Shown here: positions 32,093-44,000 of the stretch, in pieces
How positions within the stretch are numbered: position 1 is the first letter of the stretch
How the letters are laid out: each line of letters opens with the position of its first letter
Source of the DNA: an uncultured Candidatus Cenarchaeum sp.
GTDB taxonomy: Archaea > Thermoproteota > Nitrososphaeria > Nitrososphaerales > Nitrosopumilaceae
DNA length: 64,000 nt
Assembly: GCA_958295735.1 (NCBI GenBank)
Contig: OY282369.1
Location: 2,766,983 to 2,830,982 of the forward strand
Direction of reading: 5' to 3'
Notes under the pieces: model-generated
The model's database searches: none
The model's input: only the letters and a program-made list of their open reading frames with translations
Told to the model about the DNA's origin: nothing
Translations under genes and position numbers: made by a program

Positions 32093-35000
32093 CGGGAATC
32101 CCCGGCCGCCACGGATCCCGGCGGCCGCCCGCCGCGGCCCTGGTCGCGGCGGCGGCCCTCCTCGCGGCCTGCGCCGCCGCCGCCGCCGCGCCGCAAGCGC
32201 ACGCGGACGACCACCCGCTGACCGTCGAGATCTCGACCGGGGAGGGCTCCCTCACCAACCTGACGACCGTGCCGTTCGCCGCGAAATTCAGCAGGCCCGT
32301 AGACGCCTCGACGCTCGACGCGTCCGACTTTAACGTCACCTCGGGCGAGGTGCGGGACCTGCGCCCGGCGCTGCATCTCAACGCGACCGTCGGCGGCGCG
32401 GGCCCCGGGCAGCTGAGCAGCCCGGGCGGCGTGGCGGTAGACGACTCCTCGGGCACGATATACGTGGCCAGCACGGGACACGGCCTCGTCAAGATATTCG
32501 GCCCCGACCTGGGCCATGTGGCCAACCTTTCCGGGTTCCCCAACCCGCACGGCGTGGAGGTCGACGGCTCGGGCAGCGTGTACGTGGCCGACGCCGGCGG
32601 GAGCGTCCGCGTGTTCGACTCCGATTTGAACGAAACCGGCATCATCAACGCATCCAGCGTGCCCGCCCAGAATTTCGGCCCGCGCGACGTGGCAGTCGAT
32701 GCCTCGGGAACCATATACGTGGCCGACAGTTCGAACGGGAAAGTCTCGGCATTCCACCCCAACAGGACCCACGCCGCCGATCTCCCGGGCCAGCACGCGC
32801 CAGACAACCCGAGAAGCATCGCGGCCGACGGCCCGGGCAGGATATACGTGGCCTCCGCCGCCGCCGGCAACGCCACCGTCCAGATCTTCCACCCCAACAG
32901 GACCCACGCCGCCGCCCACCCCGGCCCGTTCGTAGATCCGCAGGGCGTGGCGGCGGGCGGCTCGGGCAGCGTGTACGTGGCCGACGGGGGCCCCGGCAAC
33001 GGCTCGGGCAGGGTGCACGTGACCGACGCGGCCGGCGGCGTCCTCACGTTCGATCCTGCGGGGACTCCCATCGCCGCCCTCCCCGGCACGTTCCGCCCGT
33101 CCGCGGTGGCGGCCGACGGCTCGGGCCGCGTGTACGTTGCCGACCGCGGCAACAGCCGCGTCCACGTGCTGGACCACGTGTACCGCTTCGACGTCGCGGG
33201 CGCGGCCGAGGGGCGGCTCGAGGTGAGCCTGCCCGCCGGCAGCGTGCGGGACGGGGCGGGAAACGGCAACGCGGCATCCAACGCGACGAGCATCCGCATA
33301 GACACGGAGAGGCCGATCCCGACCATCAGCGCGGCGCTGCCCGGCCCGACCAACGCATCCACGATCAGCTTTACGGTAGACTTTGGGGAGGGAGTCGCCG
33401 GGTTCGCGCCCGACGACATCGTTCTCTCGAACACCACCGCCCACGGCGGCGTGGAAAACTTCGCGAACGCCAGCGCCGGGGCGTACGGGTTCGACGTCTC
33501 GCCCACGAGGGACGGGACCATACTGGTCGACGTACCGGAAGGCGCGGCGGAGGATGCGGCGGGCAACCCCAGCGCCGAGGCGGCACGGTACTCCGTCGAG
33601 CGCGACGCCACGCCCCCCGCCCCCGCGATCGCGCCCGCGGCGCCGGGACCCACCGGCCTGCAGGTCGTGCCGTTCACCCTGGAGTTCGACGAGCCGGTAA
33701 GCGCCACGCCCCTCGAGGCCTCCATCGACGCCAGCAACGGCACCGTGCAGGACATGCGCATAGCGCCGCAGCACAGCGCGACCTTCGGCGGCTCCGGCTC
33801 GGGCGGCGTCCAGTTCAACCAGCCGTACGGCGTGGCGGTCGGCAGCTCGGGAAACATATACGTGGCCGACCGGCAGAACCACATAGTCCAGGTGTTCGAC
33901 TCTAGCAGGAACCACACCGCCACCATCGACAACTCGTTCAACTCCCCGTCCGGCGTGGCGGTCGACGGATCGGGCAACGTGTACGTGGCCAACACGTTCG
34001 CCGGCCACGTCCAGGTGTTCGACTCCTCCGGAAACTACGTCGCCAACCTCCCGGGCCAGCTGAGCTTCCCGTTCGGCATCGCGATCGACGGCTCGGGAAA
34101 CATATACGTCGCCGAATCGGAAGGAACCAGCGTCGCGGTGTTCGACTCCGACAGGAACCGCCTCCCCGCCCTCGCCGGCCTCGACCGCCCGCGCGGCGTG
34201 GCGGTCGACGGCTCGGGCAGCATTTACGTGGCAGAATGGGGCGGCCGCAGCGTCGCGGTATTCGACCCCGACAGGAACCGCCTCCCAGATCTACAGGGCT
34301 CCTTCAACCGCCCGTCCGGCGTCGCGGCCGACGGCCAGGGCAACATTTACGTGGCCGACCCGCTCAGTAACCGCGTCTGGATCTTCGACTCCGACAGGAG
34401 CCACGTGGCGGATCTCCCCGGCCCGCTCCGCCGCCCGTACGGCGTCGCGGCCGACGGCCAGGACAGCATATACGTGGCCGACAGGGACACCGGCACCGTA
34501 AGGATATTCTCCGCCGCGTACGCGTTCGGCGTCGCGGATGCGGCCGACGGGCAGGCGCTCACCGTGAGGATGCCGGCCGGCCGCGTGCAGGACCGCGCCG
34601 GGAACGCGAACGAGGACTCCAACCCGGCGAGCATCCGCATAGACAGGACCGGCCCCGTCCCCACGGTCAGCACCGCGGAGCAGAACCCGACCGACGCCGA
34701 GACGGTAGGATTCCTGCTGCGCTTCGACGAGGACATCAACGACGCGACGCTCGCCGCCCCCGACATGAGCGCCTCGTCCGGGACAGTGCAGGGGCCGCGC
34801 GCGGCGCCGCAGATCAACTCCACCTTCGGCGCCAGGGGCCCGGGCAGCGGCCCGTTCGACGGCCCGGCCGGCGTCGCGGCCGGAGGCCCGTCCGGCCGCG
34901 TATACGTGGCCGATGCGGGCAACGCCAGCGTCGGGATCTTCGACTCCGCGGGGAACTACGAGGGCGCGCTCCCCGGCCCGTTCGCCAGCCCGGCCGGCGT

Positions 35001-38000
35001 GGCGGTCGATGCCTCCGGCGGCATATACGTGGCCGACAGCGGCGCCGGCCGGATCCGGATCTTCGACCCCGAGGGCCGGCCCGCCGGGGCCATCGACGGC
35101 CAGCTGGTCTCGCCGCGCGGCGTCGCCGTCGACGGCTCGGGCCGCGTATACGTGGCCGACGCGGGCAACGCCAGCGTCCGCATATTCGACCACGCCCGCG
35201 AGCACGCCGGCGATCTGCCCGGCCCGTTCGGCAGCCCGTCCGGGATAGCGCTCGACGGCTCGGGGCGCATATACGTGGCCGACGCGGGCAACGCCGGCGT
35301 CCGCATATTCGACCGCGACCGCGGGCACGCCGGCGATCTGCCCGGCCCGTTCGGCGGCCCGTCCGGGATAGCGCTCGACGGCTCGGGGCGCATATACGTG
35401 GCGGACAACGGCAGCGTCCGCATGTTCGACCGCGCCCGCGCGCCCGCCGGCGATCTGCCCGGCCCGCTCGCCGGCCCGTCCGGGATAGCGCTCGACGGCT
35501 CGGGGCGCATATACGTGGCGGACAACGGCAGCCGCGTCGTCCGCGTGTTCGACACGGCGTACGCGTTCAACGTGACCGGCCCCGGAGACACACAGAACCT
35601 CACCGTGAGCCTGCCGGCCGGCCGCGTGCTGGATGCGGCGGGAAACGGGAACGAGGAATCCAACACCGTGGGCATCTACGTGAACAGGACGGGCCGGACC
35701 CCGGCGGTCTCGTCCGCGCAGCAGAGCCCGACCAACGCCGAGACCATCCGGTTCGCGGTGGAGTTCGGCGATGCGGTCACCGGGTTCAACGCCAGCGACG
35801 TCGAGCTGTCCGGGACGGCCGGCCGCGGCGGCGTCGAGAACTTCATGAACGCCAGCGCCACGGCGTACTCGTTCGAGGTCTCGCCCGCATCCGACGGCAC
35901 CATACTGGTCGACATACCGGAAGGCGCGGCGCTCAGCGCGCAGGGCCGCCCCAGCTACGCGGCGGATCGGTTCTACATGGAATACGACGGCACGCCCCCC
36001 GTCCCCCGCGTCGCCGCGGCGACGGACGGCCCCACGAACCTGGCGGCAGTCCCGTTCAGCATGGCCTTCAGCGAGCCCGTGAACGCGTCAACGCTGGAGG
36101 CCTCCGACGTGGACGCCTCTCCCTGGAACGCGACGGACCTGCGCGGCGTCTGGCCGCGCGGCGCGGACATTGGAAGCTACGGCACGGGCGCCGACGAGCT
36201 CAAAAGTCCGCACGGCGTGGCCGTGAACGCCTCCGGCCACGCGTACGTGGCCGACACCGGGAACGACCGCGTCTCCGTGTTCAACGGGACGGGGCACGTC
36301 GCCGGCCACATAAGCGCCTCGTTCGGGGCCCCGATAGACGTGGCGGTGGGCGGCCCGTACGGCCGCGTGTACGTGGCCGACTCGGTGGGCAACAAGGTCT
36401 GGGTGTTCAACTCCACGTGGCACCACGTCCACGACATACGAAACTCGTTCGACGCGCCCAGCGGCGTGGCGGTCGACTCCTCCGGGAACGTGTACGTGGC
36501 CGACAGATACAAGGACCGCGTCCACGTGTTCGACCACGCGTGGAAGTACGCCCGCGACGTCGGCGGCCCGTACAACGACCCGAACGGCGTGGCGGTCGAC
36601 TCCTCGGGCCGCGTGTACGTGGCCGACTCGAACAACAACACCGTCCACGTGTACGATGCCGCGGGGCAGCGCGTCGCCAACATCACGAACTCGTTCAACT
36701 ACCCGTTCGCCGTGGACGTGGATCCCGCGGGCAACGTGTTCGTCGCCGACGCTTTCAACAACCGCGTCGCCGTGTTCGACTCCGCGCGGCAGCACGTCGC
36801 CAACCTCACAAGATCGTTCAGCGTCGTGACCGGCGTGGGCGTGGACCCCTCCACGGGCGGCGTGTACGCGTCCGGCCGGGACAACCACCGCGTCACGCTG
36901 TTCGATGCGGCGCACGCCTTCGACGTCGCGGGCGCGGCCGAGGGGCGGCTCGAGGTGAGCCTGCCGGCCGGCCGCGTGCTGGACATGGCGGGAAACCCCA
37001 ACGTTGCCTCGAACGCGGCGGGCATCCTAATAGACAGGACCGCCCCGACCCCGACCGTCGCGCTGTCCGGCCCGGCCGACGCCTCGACGATCAACTTTAC
37101 GGTCACCTTCGGCGAGAACGTCAGCGGGTTCGAACTCGCGGACATCGTGCTCTCGGGCGACGCCATGCCCGGCGACGCGTACAACCTTGCAACTTACGAC
37201 AACATGACGTACAACTTCAGCGCGGCGCCGGCGGAGAACGGGACCGTGGCGGTCGCGATCCCGGAAAACGCGGCGGCGGACTCTGCCGGAAACGGCAACG
37301 AGGCGGCACAGCTCTCGACAGCTTACAGCGGCGCGCCCGCCATAGCCCCCGTCCCGACCGTCACTGCAGACGCGCAGCAGGACCCGACCAGCGAGTCGCC
37401 GATCGGGTTCACGGTCACGTTCAGCAGGAACGTCACCGGGTTCGACGCGAGCGGCATCGAGATCACGGGCGCCGCCACCGGAATCGACGCGGGCAGCTTC
37501 GCTGCCGTCAACGCCACGACGTACACCTTTGCCGTCTCGCCCTCAACCGACGGGACAGTGACGGTCGACATTCCCGCGGGCGCGGCAGCGGGCGAGGCGT
37601 ACGGGACCGCCAGCGGCGCGGCAGCGCGGTTCTCCGTACAATACGCCGCCGCCCCGGTCCCGACGATCACGTCCGCCGCGGGGCCGGGCCCGACCAGCGA
37701 GTCGCCGATCGGGTTCACGGTCACGTTCAGCAAGAACGTCACCGGGTTCGACGCGAGCGGCATCGAGATCACGGGCGCCGCCACCGGCATCGACGCGGGC
37801 AGCTTCGCTGCCGTCAACGCCGCGACGTACACCTTTGCCGTCTCGCCCTCAACCGACGGGACAGTGACGGTCGACATTCCCGCTGGCGCGGCAGCGGGCG
37901 AGGCGTACGGGACCGCCAGCGGCGCGGCAGCGCGGTTCTCCGTACAGTACAACGGCGCGGTCCCGGTCCCGACGATCACGTCCGGCGCGGGGCCGGGCCC

Positions 38001-41000
38001 GACCGCCGAGTCGCCGATCGCCTTCACGGTCACATTCAGCGAGAACGTCACCGGGTTCAACGCGAGCGGCATCGAGATCTCGGGCTCGGCGGGCGCAGGC
38101 GCCGCCGCCGACGGCTTCGACAACGCCACCGCCACTACGTACACCTTTACCGTCTCGCCCGCGGCCGACGGGACCGTGACGGTCGACATTCCCGCGGGCG
38201 TGGCGCGTGACGCGGACGGCAACGGCAACGAGGCGGCGCGGTTCTCCATACAGTACAACGGCGCGGTCCCGGTCCCGACGATCACGTCCGGCGCGGGGCC
38301 GGGCCCGACCAGCATCTCGCCGATCGCCTTCACGGTCACATTCAGCGAGAACGTCACCGGGTTCAACGCGAGCGGCATCGAGATCTCGGGCTCGGCGGGC
38401 GCAGGCGCCGCCGCCGACGGCTTCGACAACGCCACCGCCACTACGTACACCTTTACCGTCTCGCCCGCGGCCGACGGGACCGTGACGGTCGACATTCCCG
38501 CGGGCGTGGCGCGTGACGCGGACGGCAACGGCAACGAGGCGGCGCGGTTCTCCGTACAGTACAACGGCGCGGTCCCGGTCCCGACGATCACGTCCGGCGC
38601 GGGGCCGGGCCCGACCAGCATCTCGCCGATCGCCTTCACGGTCACATTCAGCGAGAACGTCACCGGGTTCAACGCGAGCGGAATCATGATCTCTGGCTCG
38701 GCGGGCGCAGGCGCCGCCGCCGACGGCTTCGACAACGCCACCGCCACTACGTACACCTTTACCGTCTCGCCCGCGGCCGACGGGACCGTGACGGTCGACA
38801 TTCCCGCGGGCGTGGCGCGTGACGCGGACGGCAACGGCAACGAGGCGGCGCGGTTCTCCGTACAGTACAACGGCGCGGTCCCGGTCCCGACGATCACGTC
38901 CGGCGCGGGGCCGGGCCCGACCGCCGAGTCGCCGATCGCCTTCACGGTCACATTCAGCGAGAACGTCACCGGGTTCAACGCGAGCGGCATCGAGATCTCG
39001 GGCTCGGCGGGCGCAGGCGCCGCCGCCGACGGCTTCGACAACGCCACCGCCACTACGTACACCTTTACCGTCTCGCCCGCGGCCGACGGGACCGTGACGG
39101 TCGACATTCCCGCGGGCGTGGCGCGTGACGCGGACGGCAACGGCAACGAGGCGGCGCGGTTCTCCGTACAGTACAACGGCGCGGTCCCGGTCCCGACGAT
39201 CACGTCCGGCGCGGGGCCGGGCCCGGCCACCGAGTCGCCGATCGCCTTCACGGTCACATTCAGCGAGAACGTCACCGGGTTCAACGCGAGCGGCATCGAG
39301 ATCTCGGGCTCGGCGGGCGCAGGCGCCGCCGCCGCCAACTTCGACAACGCCACCGCCACTACGTACACCTTTGCCGTCTCGCCCTCGACCGTAGGCACCG
39401 TGACGGTCGACATTCCCGCGGGCGTGGCGCGTGACGCGGACGGCAACGGCAACGAGGCGGCGCGGTTCTCCGTACAATACACCGGCGCGGTCCCGGTCCC
39501 GACGATCACGTCCGGCGCGGGGCCGGGCCCGACCAGCATCTCGCCGATCGGGTTCACGGTCACCTTCAGCGAGAACGTCACCGGGTTCAACGAGACCGGC
39601 ATCATGATCTCGGGCTCGGCGGGCGCCGGCGCCGCCGCCGCCAACTTCGACAACGCCAGCGCCCCGACGTACGCGTTCGACGTCGTGCCGGCGTCCGACG
39701 GGACCGTGCGGATCGACATTCCCGCGGGCGCGGCGCGGGATGCGGACGGCAACGGCAACGAGGCGGCGGCCGGGCTTTCCGTCGTACTCGACACCGCGGG
39801 GCCGGCCGCGGCGGTCGCCCCGGCGCAGGCGGGCCCGACCGGCTTGGCGGCCGTGCCGTTCGCCGTGAAGTTCAGCGAGGGCGTGAACGCCTCGGCCCTC
39901 GACGAGTCGGACATCGCCGCCTCGTCCGGCACGGTGCAGGACCTGCGCATGGTGCTGCGCTACAACCGCACGATCGGCGGGGAAAACTCGCCAAGCGCGG
40001 ACCCCGGCAAATTCAACCGCCCGTTCGGCCTGGCAGTCGACGGCTCGGGCTACCTGTACGTGGCCGAGATGGCCGGCAAGCGCATCCAGGTCTTCGACCC
40101 TGCGGGGAACTACAGCGCAACGTTCGGCGGCCCCGCCGCGGACCCCGACGACCCGGAGCCCGGCCGGTTCCAAAACATACGCGGCATCGCGGTCGATGCC
40201 TCCTCGGGCCGGATATACGCGGCCGACCCTGCCGGCGACCGCGTCCTCGTGTACGGCCACGACGGGGAATACCTCGCCGATCTCCCCGGCGCGCCAGAAA
40301 CTCCGGTCGCCCTGGCGGTAAACGCCTCGGGCCACGTGTACGTGTCCAACGCCGGCAACGGCACCGTACAGATCTTCGACTCTTCCGGTAACTGGGCCGC
40401 CGCCCTCAACGGCACGTTCGACGGCCCGCGCGGCGTGGCGTTCGGCGGCCCCGCGGGCCTCGTATACGCGGCCGACAGGGACAACGGCCGCATCCGCGTC
40501 TTCGACTTGAACGGGATGCCAGCCGGGGACTTTGGCACCAACGGCAGCGGCGCCGGCCAGTTCATCCGCCCGGTCGCCGTGGCGGTCGACGACCTCGCCG
40601 GCAGGATATACGTGGCCGAGAGGGGAAACCAGCGCGTGCAGGTGTTCGACTCCAACTGGAGCCACGCCTCATACCTCTCCGGCTTCCCCAACGCGCTGGA
40701 TAACCCGCGCGCCGTTGCGGCCGACGCCCCCTCGGGCCGCGTGTACGTGGCCGACACGGAGCACCACCGCGTCCTGGTGTTCGACGCCGCGTACGAGTTC
40801 AGCGTGGCGAACCCGGACGACCGGCAGACGCTCAACGTGAGCCTGCCGGCCGGCCGCACGCGGGACGCGGCCGGGAACGACAACGCGGAATCCAACACGG
40901 CTAGCATCGAAATAGACAGGACCCGGCCGATCCCTACAGTCGCGACGTCCGGCCCGGCCGACTCCGCGACGATCAACTTTACGGTCACATTCAGCGAGGA

Positions 41001-44000
41001 CGTCACCGGGTTCAACGCGAGCGGCATCGAGCTCTCGGGCTCGGCGGACCCCTACAGGGTGGCCAACTTCGCACCCGTCAACTCCACCACGTACACCTTC
41101 TACGCCGCGCCGGCGTACAACGGAACCGTGATAGTCGGCATACGGGAAAACGCGGCGGAGGACGATGCCGGCAACGGCAACGTGGCGGCGCAGTTCTCGG
41201 TAAATTTCACCGGCGCATCCCCCTTCCCGGTCCCGACAATCACGTCCGGCGCGCAGCCGGGCCCGGCCCGCGTCTCGCCGATCGCCTTCACGGTCACATT
41301 CAGCGAGAACGTCACCGGGTTCAACGAGACCGGCATCATGATCTCGGGCTCGGCGGGCGCCGGCGCCACCGTCGACGACTTCGTCAACGACAGCGCCAGG
41401 ACGTACACGTTCGACGTCGAGCCGACATCCGCAGGCATCGTGCTGGTCGACATTCCGGAAGGCGCGGCCGTCGATTCGGACGGCAACGGCAACGAGGCGG
41501 CGGCGCAGTTCTCCATACTATACACCGGCGCGCTCCCGGTCCCGACGATCACGTCCGCCGCGCAGCCGGGCCCGGCCCGCGTCTCGCCGATCGCTTTCAC
41601 GGTCACATTCAGCGAGAACGTCACCGGGTTCAACGAGACCGGCATCATGATCTCGGGCTCGGCGGGCGCCGGCGCCGCCGCCAACTTTTCGGGCAGCGCC
41701 ACGACGTACACGTTCGACGTCGCACCCTCGACCGTAGGCACCGTGCTGGTCGACATCCCCGCGGGCGCGGCGCGGGATGCGGACGGCAACGGCAACGAGG
41801 CGGCGGCGCAGTTCTCCATACTATACACCGGCGCGCTCCCGGTCCCGACGATCACGTCCGCCGCGCAGCCGGGCCCGGCCCGCGTCTCGCCGATCGCCTT
41901 CACGGTCACCTTCAGCGAGGACGTCACCGGGTTCAACGCGAGCGGCATCAAGATCTCTGGCTCGGCGGGCGCCGGCGCCGCCGTCGACGACTTCGTCAAC
42001 GCCAGCGCCCGGACGTACACGTTCGACGTCGCGCCCTCGACCGTAGGCACCGTGCTGGTCGACATTCCGGAAGGCGCGGCCGTCGATTCGGACGGCAACG
42101 GCAACGAGGCGGCGGAGCAGTTCTCCATAGAATACACCGGCGCGCTCCCGGTCCCTACGATCACGTCCGCCGCGCAGCCGGGCCCGGCCCGCGTCTCGCC
42201 GATCGGGTTCACGGTCACCTTCAGCGAGGACGTCACCGGGTTCAACGAGACCGGCATCATGATCTCGGGCTCGGCGAACCCCGGCAACGCGACCAGCTTC
42301 GTCAACGCCAGCGCCAGGACGTACACGTTCGACGTCGCACCCTCGACCGTAGGCACCGTGCTGGTCGACATTCCAGGAGGCGCGGCGCGGGATGCGGACG
42401 GCAACGGCAACGAGGCGGCGGAGCAGTTCTCCATACGATACACCGGCACGGTCCCGGTCCCGACGATCACGTCCGACGCGGGCCCGGGCCCGGCCACCGA
42501 GTCGCCGATCGCCTTCACGGTCACCTTCAGCGAGGACGTCACCGGGTTCAACGAGACCGGCATCATGATCTCGGGCCCGGCGGGCGCCGGCGCAGCCGTC
42601 GACGACTTCGTCAACGCCAGCGCCCGGACGTACACGTTCGACGTCGCGCCCTCGACCGTAGGCACCGTGCTGGTCGACATTCCAGGAGGCGCGGCCGTCG
42701 ATTCGGACGGCAACGGCAACGAGGCGGCGGAGCAGTTCTCCATAGAATACACCGGCGCGCTCCCGGTCCCGACGATCACGTCCGGCGCGGGGCCGGGCCC
42801 GGCCACCGAGTCGCCGATCGCCTTCACGGTCACCTTCAGCGAGAACGTCACCGGGTTCAGCGCGAGCGGCATCGAGATCTCGGGCATCGCCTCCGGCATC
42901 GACGCGGGCAGCTTCGATCCCGTCAACGCCACGACGTACGCCTTTACCGTCTCGCCCACGACCAACGGAACCGTGACGGTCGACGTCCCGGCAAACGTGG
43001 CCGCGGATGCGGGCGGAAACAACAACACCGCGGCGGCGCAGCTCTCCATAGAGTACAACGGCGCGCCCCCCGCCCCGGCCGCCGCCCCGGTCCCGACGAT
43101 CACGTCCGGCGCGGGGCCGGGCCCGGCCACCGAGTCGCCGATCGCCTTCACGGTCACCTTCAGCGAGAACGTCACCGGGTTCAGCGCGAGCGGCATCGAG
43201 ATCTCGGGCATCGCCTCCGGCATCGACGCGGGCAGCTTCGATCCCGTCAACGCCACGACGTACGCCTTTACCGTCTCGCCCACGACCAACGGAACCGTGA
43301 CGGTCGACGTCCCGGCAAACGTGGCCGCGGATGCGGGCGGAAACAACAACACCGCGGCGGCGCGGTTCTCCATAGAGTACAACGGCGCCCCCCCCGCCAC
43401 CCAACTCGCCGTCGAGTCGGCCGCGATCACCGGCCCCCATACCATAACGATACGCTACGACGCGGACGCGGACGCCGACGGCTCGGCGTACGGCCCAATC
43501 GTGGTAGGCGGAACGCCCCGAAGCGCCACGCTGGCGGGCGCCGGCACCGACACCCACGTGCTACAGTTCGGCGGCGATCCCGCGGCGCGCGACGCTACCG
43601 GCAGTATGGCCATAAACCAGACGGCGGTGACCGATCCCGCGGGCAGGCCCCTCGGCAACGACGCGACATACCAGCTGGAGCTGGCGGACGGCCAGGCCCC
43701 CGCGCTCGCATCCGCCGTGCTCGACCTGACGGCCGGGGAGAACGGCCTGCTCACCGTAACGTTCGACGAGGCGGCGGCGGCCGCGCCGGACGCGCCGCTG
43801 TCCGGGGGGGATATAGTGGTACGGGGCGACGGCGGGGAGGTGGCGCTGTCCGGCAGCGACGTTCCCTCCGTGGCATCGGGCCGCGCGGGCGGAACGGAGT
43901 TCGCGCTGGACATATCGGGCGCCAAGCGTATAGAGCTCAACGCGGCGGACCTCGGCCCCGCCGCCATAGAGCTGCCCGAGGCCTTCGTGTCGGACGCGCC

